From Pogostemon cablin (taxonomy: Eukaryota > Streptophyta > Magnoliopsida > Lamiales > Lamiaceae): 64,000 bases of DNA. Both the position numbers and the translations under genes were made by a program. The notes beneath the pieces were generated by a model. It was not told the DNA's origin. It did no database searches and saw only the letters and a program-made list of their open reading frames with translations. Positions 34,346 to 44,199 of the stretch are shown here, piece by piece. Position 1 is the stretch's first letter, and every line of letters starts with the position of its first letter. The stretch is taken from positions 23,530,791-23,594,790 of the forward strand of contig CM043013.1 of NCBI GenBank assembly GCA_023678885.1, in the 5' to 3' direction.

Positions 34346-34834
34346 GGTCTCACTCAATACTTACCCTAAAGAAAAAGACCTTCTTTGATTTGATTAATTG
34401 AGAAACTCATTTTAAATCGTAAACGCATGCCACCAACTACACACGACTCCATCTTGAATAAATATTTTTCAATTTAAATAAAAATTATGATATAATAATA
34501 ATAATTATTATTATTATTATAATTATTCAAAAGATAATTCAACGGTTTGTTATAACTTTATTTTATTGGTTATCACTTTATATTAAAAATATTATCATTT
34601 TTATTCATCTTATTAATTGTTCGTAGAGTGGCACTAGGATGGAATCGGTTCTATGAATATTTCATGGAACCGAATTTTAAATCATACCCATATGAATCTC
34701 GCGGATCCTGTAAACAATAATACCACATGCTCCTCTTCATTATCTCTCCTCTTTCCTACTATAAATACATGTCCTATCTCCTCTCTCTTCCTAAAAATAA
34801 GTAAACATGCTCCTCTCTTCTCTCTCCTCTCTCT
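34346..34834. other. Spacer with CT-rich block duplicated on both sides of the next element
   Basis: No gene. From about 34755 a CT-rich stretch with AAATAAGTAAACATGCTCCT appears. The same block recurs at about 38155-38180, to the right of the LTR element, so the host DNA carried a local repeat before insertion or was duplicated. An (AAT)n/(ATT)n tract lies near 34494-34525. Confidence 0.5.
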
Positions 34835-35256
34835 TGTTGGGATAATAAAATCTCCATTAATTTCTAAGGAACAAATAAAGAAGAGTATAAAAAGCACAAC
34901 ACAAGAATTTAAGTGAAAACTCAAAAACTGGAGAAAAACCACGAACCGAGAAAATACCACTATGTGAAAAATTTTTACAATCACACATAATTTCTCTCTC
35001 CTGACTCCAATCCTTACACTCTTACAAATTTTTGACTAATTCACATCTTTCTCTCCATTCTCACAATCGAGAATACAAGAAAGGAATTTAAATTGAATCA
35101 AACACAAAGATTAAAGTGTACTTGATTGGTGCACTTGACATCAAGTCCAAGGATCTCCTTATATAGCACCAAGGATCCCTCCCCTTTTACTCTTCATCCG
35201 ATGTGGGACAAAGGAAATAAAAGAAAATCCTTCTTTTATTCTTGACAAAACCAACA
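34835..35256 (-). repeat. 3' LTR of the LARD-like element
   Basis: 422 bp. Blocks such as GGACAAAGGAAATAAAAGAA, CACTTGACATCAAGTCCAAG and TATATAGCACCAAGGATCC recur in the right LTR near 37968-38050. Confidence 0.85.
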
Positions 35257-36404
35257 ATCTCCACCTTGTCAAAATAAAAGAAGACTCATTGTCTTCACCG
35301 ATAATTTATTTTCTACCCGAGAATCCCTTAGAATCAACCATTCTAAGAATCATTGTCTTCACCGAAAATTCATTCTCAATCCAGAGAATCCTACTCCACC
35401 ATATAAGTAGACCACTTAGAATCAATTATTCTAAGAATTTTCTGTGGCACATATCCAAAACACCTGCTAATATTTATGGTGCTACTTCCAGCTCTTGACT
35501 CCCCTAGAAGTACATCAGCCATCGATATACATCCACCACACACCTTACATCACCTGCCAAGTCAATGTCCGTATGCAAACTTGTTGACCAGCTAATATTA
35601 TTACATCATTTTACATGACAACTGAGCATGTCATAAGAATCCCCAATAATATTAACTCAATATTTGGAACTGTTGCCGCACCAGCTCCTCCTTGACCAGC
35701 AACGTCACCATTGCTCCACCGTAAGCAATTACCATGCCATTGCTCCACCTTAACCAACCACCGTCATTGTACCAATATGACGTCGCTGTTTTTTACAGCC
35801 AAGCTACACTAGGTTTGTTTGAACCCTTTTTCTACTAAAAGTGTCACCACTTGAAGCCGATTCCAACCCTCCGAAATTCATGATGCTTATCCCTACTTTT
35901 CAGTTAATCCACACTCTCTTTATCGATCTAGCGCTACCGATACCAAGCCACTATATCGCCATCTTTCCCATTAAATTGCCGCTTCCCCACGCCACCAATC
36001 ATTACCGAAAAACTCATTCCTTTCAAACCTCCCTTAAGCTGACATTCATAGAAAACCCCATGCCGCTGTTAAGCAAGCTCCACCACCGGGATTCCTGGCA
36101 ATTCACATTGCTGCAGGTCTAAGAACTCCACCAAAAACTGCTGACCTACAAATCTACCCCTTGCCACGCCACTATCGCTACAGTCCGGCATATTTCACCA
36201 CAAGAAAGGAGATGCCACCACATCTGGCTGATCTTCTGACCCCCTTGTGCCATTAGCTTTTCCCACTTCTTTCATGTTACCCTTAGCCCAATGAATAGCA
36301 CTCTTCCTCTCATAAAGTCTTTTCTGATGTGGAAGGTCAGACTATGCTGCAACCACAGAACATACTAAGAACTTTATAAGCGTCCGAACTGGGCTCTGAA
36401 CATA
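35257..36404. other. Internal region of the LARD-like element, no recognised coding
   Basis: Moderately GC-rich with Pro/Thr/His-coding-like composition on the plus strand, but the reading frames (for example 35841-36122) match no family I know. A 22-bp block around AACATACTAAGAACTTTATA is repeated at 36359-36380 and 36399-36420, next to the right LTR. Confidence 0.5.
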
Positions 36405-36610
36405 CTAATAACTTTATAAGAAGATCTTCATTCATTCCTAAGGGACAAATAAAGAAGAGCATAAAAAGTATAATACAAGAATTTACGTGGAAAACTCCAA
36501 AATCGAAGAAAAATCACGAATCGAAAAAATACCACTATGTGAAAATTTTTTACAATCACACAGAATTTCTCTCTCCTGACTCCAATCCCTACATTTATAT
36601 AAATTTTTTA

Positions 36611-37858
36611 GTTAATTGCGTAAAAAATCACGAACTTTTAACGAATTGCAAATTAATCATGACTTTTATAAAATTGCAAAAAAAACCACGACCTTTCATA
36701 TTTGTGCAATTCGCACCCATCGGGCAGCTGAAGCTGCCCGACCGCTAACGTGGCGTTGACCTTGCCACGTCAGCTTTTAGTTGATTGCAAAAAAAACCCC
36801 AATCTTTACTTAAATTGCAATTTAATCCCAACCTTTGAAATTTTGGCAAAAAAGACCATAAATTTTTTATTTTATTTTTAAATTGCATCTTCTAATAAAA
36901 AATTATACATTATTTTATTTTTAAATTTAAATTCATAACTAAAGATTATGTATTAAATATTATTTTTATTTTGTATTTTCATATTAAATGTTGTATTAAA
37001 TATTGTTTTTATTTTGTATTTTCATATTAAATGTTATATTAAATATTTATTTTTTTACAAAAACTTTTAAATTTTTTATTTATTAATTTTTTACTACTCC
37101 ATAAATTTCAAATGTATAAGTCTTTTATTTAATACAAAGTATTTTTATTATTTAAGTATGAGATTGGTTTGTATAAATTAAATCTTAACGAATATTTTTT
37201 CTCACTATAAAATTTGAGTTTATAAATTAATTTTAAATCATTTCTTTTAATAAATTATAAAATTACTTAAACATTTCATAGGTATATTTGTCATTCTTTT
37301 ATATATAATGTGAAATTACGAAAGATATTGAGACATGGCGAATACTTTGATTTTATAAATTATAATAATTTTATAATGTATAAAAATATTTTAAAAATTA
37401 AAAGAATTTAAATATTTAGAGATTGTATAATTTTTTTACTACTTAATAGATATAATTAATTTTATTCACATAATTTAAGTAATAAACATTTATTCATATA
37501 ATAATTTTATTATTTTATTTAATAATATTTTAGAGTTTAAATTTAAAAATAAAATAATGTATAATTTTTTATTAGAAGATGCAATTTAAAAATAAAATAA
37601 AAAATTTATGGTCTTTTTTGCCAAAATTTCAAAGGTTGGGATTAAATTGCAATTTAAGTAAAGGTTGAGGTTTTTTTTGCAATCAACTAAAAGCTGACGT
37701 GGCAAGGTCAACGCCACGTCAGCAGTCGGGCAGCTTCAGCTGCCCGATGGGTGCGAATTGCACAAATATGAAAGGTCGTGGTTTTTTTTGCAATTTTATA
37801 AAAGTCAGGATTAATTTGCAATTCGTTGAAAGTTCGTGGTTTTTTACGCAATTAACCC
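36611..37858. mobile_element. Mutator-like (MULE) non-autonomous element with ~330-bp TIRs
   Basis: The first ~330 bp and last ~330 bp are near-identical inverted repeats, beginning GTTAATTGCGTAAAAAA. Each arm contains a near-palindrome GGGCAGCTGAAGCTGCCC and a GC-rich ACGTGGC block. TAAATTTTTTA flanks both sides (36600-36610 and 37859-37869), within the 9-11 bp range of Mutator target duplications. The core is AT-rich and non-coding. It lies in the right LTR of the LARD-like element. Confidence 0.85.
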
Positions 37859-38090
37859 TAAATTTTTTACTAATTCACACCTTTCTCTCCATTCTTACAA
37901 CCGAGAATACAAGAAATAAATTAAAATAGAATCAAACACAAAGATTAAAGTGTACTTGATTGATGAACTTGACATCAAGTCCAAGGGCCTCCATATATAG
38001 CACCAAGGATCCATCCGCTTTTACTCTTCATCTGATGTGGGACAAATAAAATAAAAGAAAACCCTTTTTTTATTCTTGACAAAACCAACA

Positions 38091-38560
38091 TCTCCCCTTA
38101 AAAATACACGTAATTCTGCTGTCCTTTATCCTCTCTCCTCTCTCTTTCCTAGAAATAAGTAAACATGCTCCTCTCTTCAACATAAGAATCTCAATCTCCC
38201 AATATTGAAAAATTTGTTCCTAGTTTCACCTCGCCGCTGACAGCACTCCACCGGCGAGCGCCACTTTGCCCCGATGAACCTATTGCTGGATGATTCTGCC
38301 ACTATTACAACTGCGGTCAGTCGCCGAGGATTGCCGCCACGATTCTTCTTCTCCATTCCTCGGCGCCTGACATTGCTTCTAACGGAGTGACACTGCTGGA
38401 ACTCCGTGTTGTCGTCATTAGAGATGATATAGTAACTATTTATTCTACATTCTTAATTGCGTCTCTCTATATATGTTCATCTCTTTTCCTTTACAAATAA
38501 TTTTTTTACATCACATTCGAAAAAATCACAAAATACTTAAAATTTAAAAAAAAAAACTAT
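38091..38560. other. Spacer with a short GC-rich patch
   Basis: No gene is recognised. A GC-rich patch at 38225-38420 looks like former coding or 5' leader DNA (CCACCGGCGAGCGCCA, TCGCCGAGGATTGCCGCCAC) but holds no long frame. The CT-rich block duplicated from 34760-34840 is at about 38135-38185. Confidence 0.4.
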
Positions 38561-38562
38561 CA

Positions 38563-38800
38563 GAATTAGAGAGAGAAAAGAAAGAAAGAATTGGTGGGTT
38601 TTTTTTAAAAGAGAAATGAAATTATTAAGAGAGAGAAAAAAGAAAGAAGTGATGGGTGGGATTAGAAATATCAAAATTAGAGAGAGAAAAAAAAAGAGAG
38701 AAGTGATGGATTTTTTTAGAAAGAGAAATTTAATTATTAAGAGAGAGAAAAATGAAAGGAAGAAGTGATGGATGCGATTAGAAAGAGAAAAGAAATTATG
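38563..38800. repeat. GA-rich minisatellite
   Basis: Three degenerate units of about 60-90 bp share AGAGAGAGAAAA, AAAGAAAGAAGTGATGG and GAAATGAAATTATTAAG. Non-coding. Confidence 0.65.
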
Positions 38801-38964
38801 TGGATTTTGGTTTATGGGTTAATTATCACATGTGTATTTCTCTTTAAATTTTGTAATTGTTCTCTTTTCGTTTCTTTATTTTCACACCATGTCCAAAGTG
38901 AACAAGAAAATTACAACTTTAATATTAAGTTTTATTATTAAATCAGAGTCTCAAATAAAATGTG

Positions 38965-39430
38965 ATCAATTTAATTTCAAAAAGTGATCCAATTAATTTT
39001 AAAAAGTAAGCTAATTATTTTTATAGAGTGATCCATTAACTTAGAGATTGTATACAATTTAATTTTTCACTATACATGACATAATTTTGGAAAATCAGAA
39101 TTTCAAATTAAAGAGTAACTTAATTCATTATAATAAAGAGTAATCTAATTAATTCCAAAGAGTAACCTAATTATTTTTATAAAATGGTCTAGCAGCATAT
39201 AGATTGCATTCAATTTTATTAATTTTGAAGAGTAGTCTAATTAATTCCAAAGAGAGATCTAATTAATTCCAAAGAATAACCTATAGAGTGATCTAATTAA
39301 TTTCAAAGAGTGATCTAATTAATTATTAAGAGTAACCTAATTAATTTTATATAGTGATCTAACAACGTATAGATGAGATCCAATTAATTCCAAAGAGTAT
39401 CCTAATTATTTTTATACAAAAAAATTAACC
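38965..39430. repeat. AT-rich minisatellite with AATTAATTCCAAAGAGT units
   Basis: At least ten irregular units combine CTAATTAATTCCAAAGAGT, AACCTAATTATTTTTATA and AGTGATCTAATTAATT, with unit length about 30-45 bp. No coding. Confidence 0.7.
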
Positions 39431-40191
39431 TTATTCATTAAATAAAATAACTAGAAAAAATTATCCTTGTGCATTAAATATGTTATTTGTCTGGTTTTGG
39501 TTCGTGTCTGAATAATTTGATACATAATAGTTGCAGCAATAGAAATAAACTAAAAACCTCTATTTTAATCTTACTAAAACTCGATAACCCAGTAAGGAAA
39601 ACTTATAAAATCAAACCTGTAGGAACTTCAAGCCTCGAATCACTCAAGGAAATAAAATCATATACACAAAAAAATCGAATGCCACATCAAAAATTAATTA
39701 TTTCCAACAAAGACAAATAACTGAATATAGAACCCATCAAACTAGGCCTTGCTTTTATGTATACATTATACATACACATCAAATGAAACCTTAAATACTC
39801 AAAATTGAAACTGTCGGCCGTTTCAAAGTTCTCTCTCTCCTATAAAGTTCCCTTTTCCAAGTTGAAATCGTCAGTTGTTCCAATCCGTTCACGCTAAAAT
39901 TACACCGCCAAACCCAGTCAAAAAATTTCCCTTCGACGATGTTGCTGGAGCTCGCCATTAAGTTTTGTCAACCGCCGCCGAAGGCGCAAACCCCGAGCCG
40001 CCTAAGTTCGTCGCAGATCTGCCTTGGTGTAACCAAAAAATTTCTACCGGTGCTCAAGAGAGAGAGAGAGTCAAAGGGTGAGAGAGTGAAAGTGATATAA
40101 TGGAAGGAGAATGAGAGTGGGGAGATCTAGACAATAGTAAGAGAGAGAGGAAAAATATCCGTAGAAAGAAAGAAAAAAAAATATCTGGGGA
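39431..40191. other. Spacer with a short GC-rich patch and GA-rich tail
   Basis: No gene is recognised. A GC-rich patch at about 39930-40030 begins ATGTTGCTGGAGCTC and gives a 48-codon frame without homology. From 40058 the sequence becomes a GAGAGA-rich run leading into the minisatellite. Confidence 0.4.
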
Positions 40192-40350
40192 GAGAAAGAT
40201 AAATCTGCGATCACAACAGCGAAGAGAGAAAGAAAAGAAGAATATATGGAGAGATAAAGATAAATCTGGATCTCAGCAGCGAAGAGAAAGGAAAGAAGAA
40301 TATATGAAGACAGAAAGATAAATCTGGATCTCAGCAGCGAAGAAAAAGAC
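40192..40350. repeat. ~63-bp minisatellite, three units
   Basis: Units share AAAGATAAATCTG, CAGCAGCGAAGAGA and AAAGAAGAATATATG. The second and third are closest to each other (TCTGGATCTCAGCAGCGAAG). Non-coding. Confidence 0.75.
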
Positions 40351-40710
40351 CCGCGTGACTTTTTTGACCCATATTTTCTAAAAAGATTCGGTCTTAAGAA
40401 TTAAAAAAAAAAAAAAAAGCAAGGCATACGCTAGTCATTGTCTTGTTCTTAAAATAGTTTAATTAAATAGTTATCAATTTTTCTTTATCCAAGTATCATT
40501 TTTTTGGCAATGACTTATGTACGCAAGTTCCATGGATTCAACTTTTACAACCGGATGCGCAAGTTACGGAAATGCCCCGGTCACTATTTTTCCAAATTTT
40601 ACAAGTTCTGGTTTTTTTTTCGTTTTATTCTTTTTTTTATTTTGTTTATTTTTCTATTATTTTAATTTAATTTTAGGGATATAATTATAATTTTACTCTT
40701 ATGGTTTAGG

Positions 40711-41256
40711 TAGGTGTGGTATACCATGCCGTACCGTACCAAAATGGCCATACCATATACCGTACCGGAATAATCAGTATTATAAAATTTATACCGATAC
40801 CGTACCGGCCATGTCGATATATCGAATTCTGGTATACCGAATTTTCAATATGCCAACAAAAAATACCGAATACTTACCAAAATACCAAACTACAATAGCA
40901 TATTAGGATTCTATTACATTATCTTCTCATACCGAAAAAATAAAAATAACATCCTAATTCAAGTTTTTAACAGAATAAGGAGTGATACAATTCAAAAAAC
41001 AAAATACATCAAAACAGTACAAATCATTTTAATACAATAATAAGAGTCAATATTCAATAATATCAAAGAAATCATTGTTAAGCTTTTCTATATCCGGCCC
41101 TCCAAGTTATGTCTTGCCATCCAGATTCTTCAAGCAGTACAGAGTACTTCATATTTTAAAACACAATAAGCATTAGAAGAAAATTAATAATTAAGTATAT
41201 TAGTTATACGAGCATTAAATACAATCACTTAATAAATTAAAAAACTGGATGGACAA

Positions 41257-41346
<90 letters not shown>

Positions 41347-42571
41347 GATTGAAGCATGCTTGATCTGTTGGCCAGTTTCATTGGCAGGCTTGAATCAATT
41401 ATACCCAAAAATGAAAAATAAAATTACAATCTGAATTGGCCAGAATTGGCCAAATAACCTTATTCCCATTTTACCTTCATCCAATCAAATTTAAATGAAA
41501 AATAATATTACAACCAGAATTGGCCAAATAACCTTATTCATATTTCCCATTTTACCTCTTTCTGCTTCTCTAATTCCTTATCTATCTCTTCAACCTTCAC
41601 AATTTTTATTTTTAATTATATTTAGTTAATATCAATATGGAGCACGATGATCTCTATTAAAATGGCTAAAAAATACCAATTGAGTGATCAAGGGAAATCA
41701 CTTGTGATTTCCGATCAAATACTATCAAGAAATTAAACTAAGAATTCATAAATAAAACTACAATGTATATATTATAAACCTAATTAAAAAAAAATGGATG
41801 AACACAGAATAATAAAAGATATTTAAATAAAGAGACGAGAGATATTCACCTGTTCGCGTAGGAGACGAGAGAATACCTTGTCAAAGTTTCCGCATCCAAT
41901 CCCTGCAATACAGAAATCGAACAAATAATTAAACTAAGAACACAGAAGTTCATCAAAATGCGTACAGAATAATTTCAAATGCGAGCAAGAGATAGATCGA
42001 AGGAGACTAACCCTAGAAGCGAACAAGAAATGGTATGTGAGAGATTAGAAAGAGGAAAGAGGAAAGAGGTGATAGGTGATGGGTAAAATAAAGGCTTTAC
42101 ATAAAGTTGACAAAGTCGATGGGAAGAGGAAAGATGGATGGACGGTGGGTCTCCGGCAGAACTTGAGATTGGAGAGAACAGAACGAGGTTACGGGGAACA
42201 GGGAGAGAAGAGAAAAGCGGCTAGGGTTTCTTAAATTATTTGTTTCATGTTTGTATACAGTATACTGACTACACTAAATAAACTAATATATTTTTTAAAT
42301 ACATAATTAATATTATTATATATTTAATATAAATTGATACATTATATCGGTATATACCGATAATACCATCTTACCGAAATTTTTACGATATTTCGGTATA
42401 TACCAAAATACCAAAAATTCTCTAAATCATTTACCGTTATCGTATCGAAAATTTCGGTACGGCACCATACCGTACCGAAATTTTCGGTATACCAAAATTT
42501 TCGTTAAATTTGTTAAATTTCGGTTCGGTAACTGTGGTATACCAAAAAATCGATAATTTTATCCAGCCCTA
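40711..42571. mobile_element. hAT-type non-autonomous element with exact 8-bp target duplication
   Basis: Left end TAGGTGTGGTATACC, right end CCAGCCCTA. The flanks are GGTTTAGG on both sides (40703-40710 and 42572-42579), an exact 8-bp hAT target duplication. Both subterminal regions are packed with GTACCG/CGGTA and GGTATACC motifs, as in hAT transposase-binding regions. The 1861-bp interior has no transposase and includes an (AT)n tract at 41259-41343. Confidence 0.88.
41259..41343. repeat. (AT)n microsatellite
   Basis: An 85-base uninterrupted alternating AT run inside the hAT element. Confidence 0.95.
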
Positions 42572-42890
42572 GGTTTAGGGTATATTTAATTCTTAGAGTT
42601 TAGGGTTTAGGGTATAATTGTAATTTCACCCTTGTGGTTTAGGGTATATTTCACCCTTAGGGTTTAGGGTATATATCACCCATAGAAATTATGATTTATG
42701 GTATAATTATACACCCTTATGGTTTAGGGTATACTTTACCCCAAGGATTTTAGGTTTAAGGTATAATTGTAATTTCACTATTGTGGTTTAGGGTATAATT
42801 TATCTCTAAGATTTTGGGTTTTGGGTATAATTATAATTTTATTCTTGTGGTTTAGGGTATAATTTATCCCTAGGGTTTAGGGTATAATAG
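42572..42890. repeat. Minisatellite built on the telomere-like motif GGTTTAGGGTATA
   Basis: About seven irregular units combine GGTTTAGGGTATAAT with TTGTAATTTCACCCTTGT. Several contain TTTAGGG, the Arabidopsis-type plant telomere repeat, but at spacings of 30-60 bp, so it is not telomeric DNA. A related unit lies left of the hAT element (40681-40710), showing the array was split by that insertion. Confidence 0.8.
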
Positions 42891-43373
42891 TCATTTAAGT
42901 ATAATAAATTTAAAAATAAAATAAAAAACAACATTAATGAATGAGGAAGAATAAATTAAAAAGGGTAGGGACAATAAGTTCCACCAATTCATTTGGTGGG
43001 ACTGGTTCCACCCAAGTCACACTCCATTTTTTTATTAATAATACTATTACTTTTTATTATTCCAGAGAAATATTCTTGAATAATTCAATTATAAAAACAT
43101 CATTTTTTTATAATTAAGATTTATTTTTTATTAAAAATATTATTACTTTTTATTATTTTAGTAACATTTTCGTGAAATACACTTTTTTTATTAGTTATCA
43201 CTTGTTATTAGAGATTTTATCACTTTTTTTAAATGTTATCACTTTTCATTTATATTATAAATTGTTCATGTAATAGTTCACAGCACTATTATTATTTTTC
43301 ATCAATTGATTATCATATTTTATAAATTTATAATTAAATAAAAAATAAATTAAATTAATAACAATATATAGAC
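42891..43373. other. AT-rich spacer with TATCACTTTTTATT motifs
   Basis: No gene. Motifs around 43050-43265 resemble those near 29265-29430 and 34560-34620. Confidence 0.4.
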
Positions 43374-43652
43374 ATTCTCTTGTGAGACATTACATATGTG
43401 AAACGGTTTATGAGATGTGTTAAAGTATGTCTATTATATAAATAAAGTATGCTTAATGATTGTTAAAGTATGATAAATGATGAATTGAAGTATGATTTTA
43501 GAGTATTATAATAGGGTCACTTACTATTGGATACATAAATGATTCATTATTGGCATATTGTAACTACAAATATACATACTTTAAATATATAATAAGCATA
43601 TTTTAATAATGGGTCAACCCGTTTCACAAAAAATCCGTCTCACAAGAGAGTT
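43374..43652. mobile_element. GAGAC-type MITE, copy 4
   Basis: The left end is TTCTCTTGTGAGACATTACA and the right end AATCCGTCTCACAAGAGAG. The interior matches the 23.3 kb copy (TTAAAGTATG, GATTGTTAAAGTATG). It is followed directly by an (AT)n tract at about 43657-43724. Confidence 0.72.

Positions 43653-43656
<4 letters not shown>

Positions 43657-43724
<68 letters not shown>
43657..43724. repeat. (AT)n microsatellite
   Basis: About 68 bases of alternating AT directly after the GAGAC-type MITE. Confidence 0.93.
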
Positions 43725-43728
<4 letters not shown>

Positions 43729-44072
43729 TTATTTATATAAAAAAACCAAATTAATTTACTTTTACAATTAAATGTTTTATTTTCTAGTTTCACTATAACC
43801 AAACATGACCTTTAAAATATAATTAATGGGGGTAATGGATGATTTGTTTTACATAAGGAGATCCGTGAAACAGTCTCATTCAAGTGTTTGCCAAATTGGA
43901 GTATACTTTAATTTAAAAATTGAAATCTTTTTTATGATATGATTTATATATGATATACTTTATTCATCAATTAAAAATAATAAATTACATGCAAAAACGT
44001 ATATAAAGTGAGTAAATTTTAAAATAATAATAATAATAATAACAAAAAGGTGTAACAATAAAATGTGTTTCT

Positions 44073-44147
44073 GAGGGACCGGGATTGTTTCCTCGAGTAC
44101 TAGTCGGGCGTAAGCCCGGAACCTCGATCATTAAAAAAAAAAAAAAA
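44073..44147 (+). mobile_element. Short SINE-like insertion in the 3' flank of the MSL10-like gene
   Basis: A 60-bp GC-rich body (GAGGGACCGGGATTG, CGGGCGTAAGCCCGGAACCT) ends in a 15-base poly-A tract. GTGTTTCT flanks both sides (44065-44072 and 44148-44155). Poly-A tail and a target duplication of variable size indicate retroposition. The size and hairpin-forming body suggest a 5'-truncated SINE. It lies 52 bp past the stop codon of the channel gene, on the opposite strand, so probably in the 3' UTR. Confidence 0.72.
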
Positions 44148-44199
44148 GTGTTTCTATCAGAAGGAACAATTCTTTTACAAACAACCCTGTACAGTGTAC

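Larger units (their letters stand above)
34835..38090 (-). mobile_element. Non-coding LTR retrotransposon (LARD-like), right LTR interrupted by a MULE
   Basis: The left LTR (34835-35256) starts TGTTGGGATAAT and ends AAAACCAACA. The right LTR (about 36405-38090) repeats the same sequence but is split by a 1248-bp insertion. The 5-bp flanks are TCTCT and TCTCC. Next to the left LTR the minus strand carries the purine tract GACAAGGTGGAGAT, so the orientation is minus. A degraded primer site (GGCTCTGA near 36391) lies before the right LTR. The interior is only about 1.15 kb, with no recognisable gag or pol. Confidence 0.8.

Noticed and set aside
35841..36122. A 93-codon frame inside the LARD-like element
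   Set aside because: No recognisable domain; the composition is explained by the CT-rich strand.
39487..39720. A 77-codon frame on the plus strand
   Set aside because: It is a Lys/Ser/Asn-rich frame in AT-rich spacer with no domain and no supporting context.
40377..40435. Possible Helitron 3' end (ACGCTAGTCATT) after a poly-A run
   Set aside because: There is no GC hairpin in the 10-12 bases before CTAG, unlike the clear case at 1994-2022.
42572..42890. Possible true telomeric DNA
   Set aside because: TTTAGGG occurs only within 30-60 bp units and never as consecutive heptamers, so it is an interstitial minisatellite.
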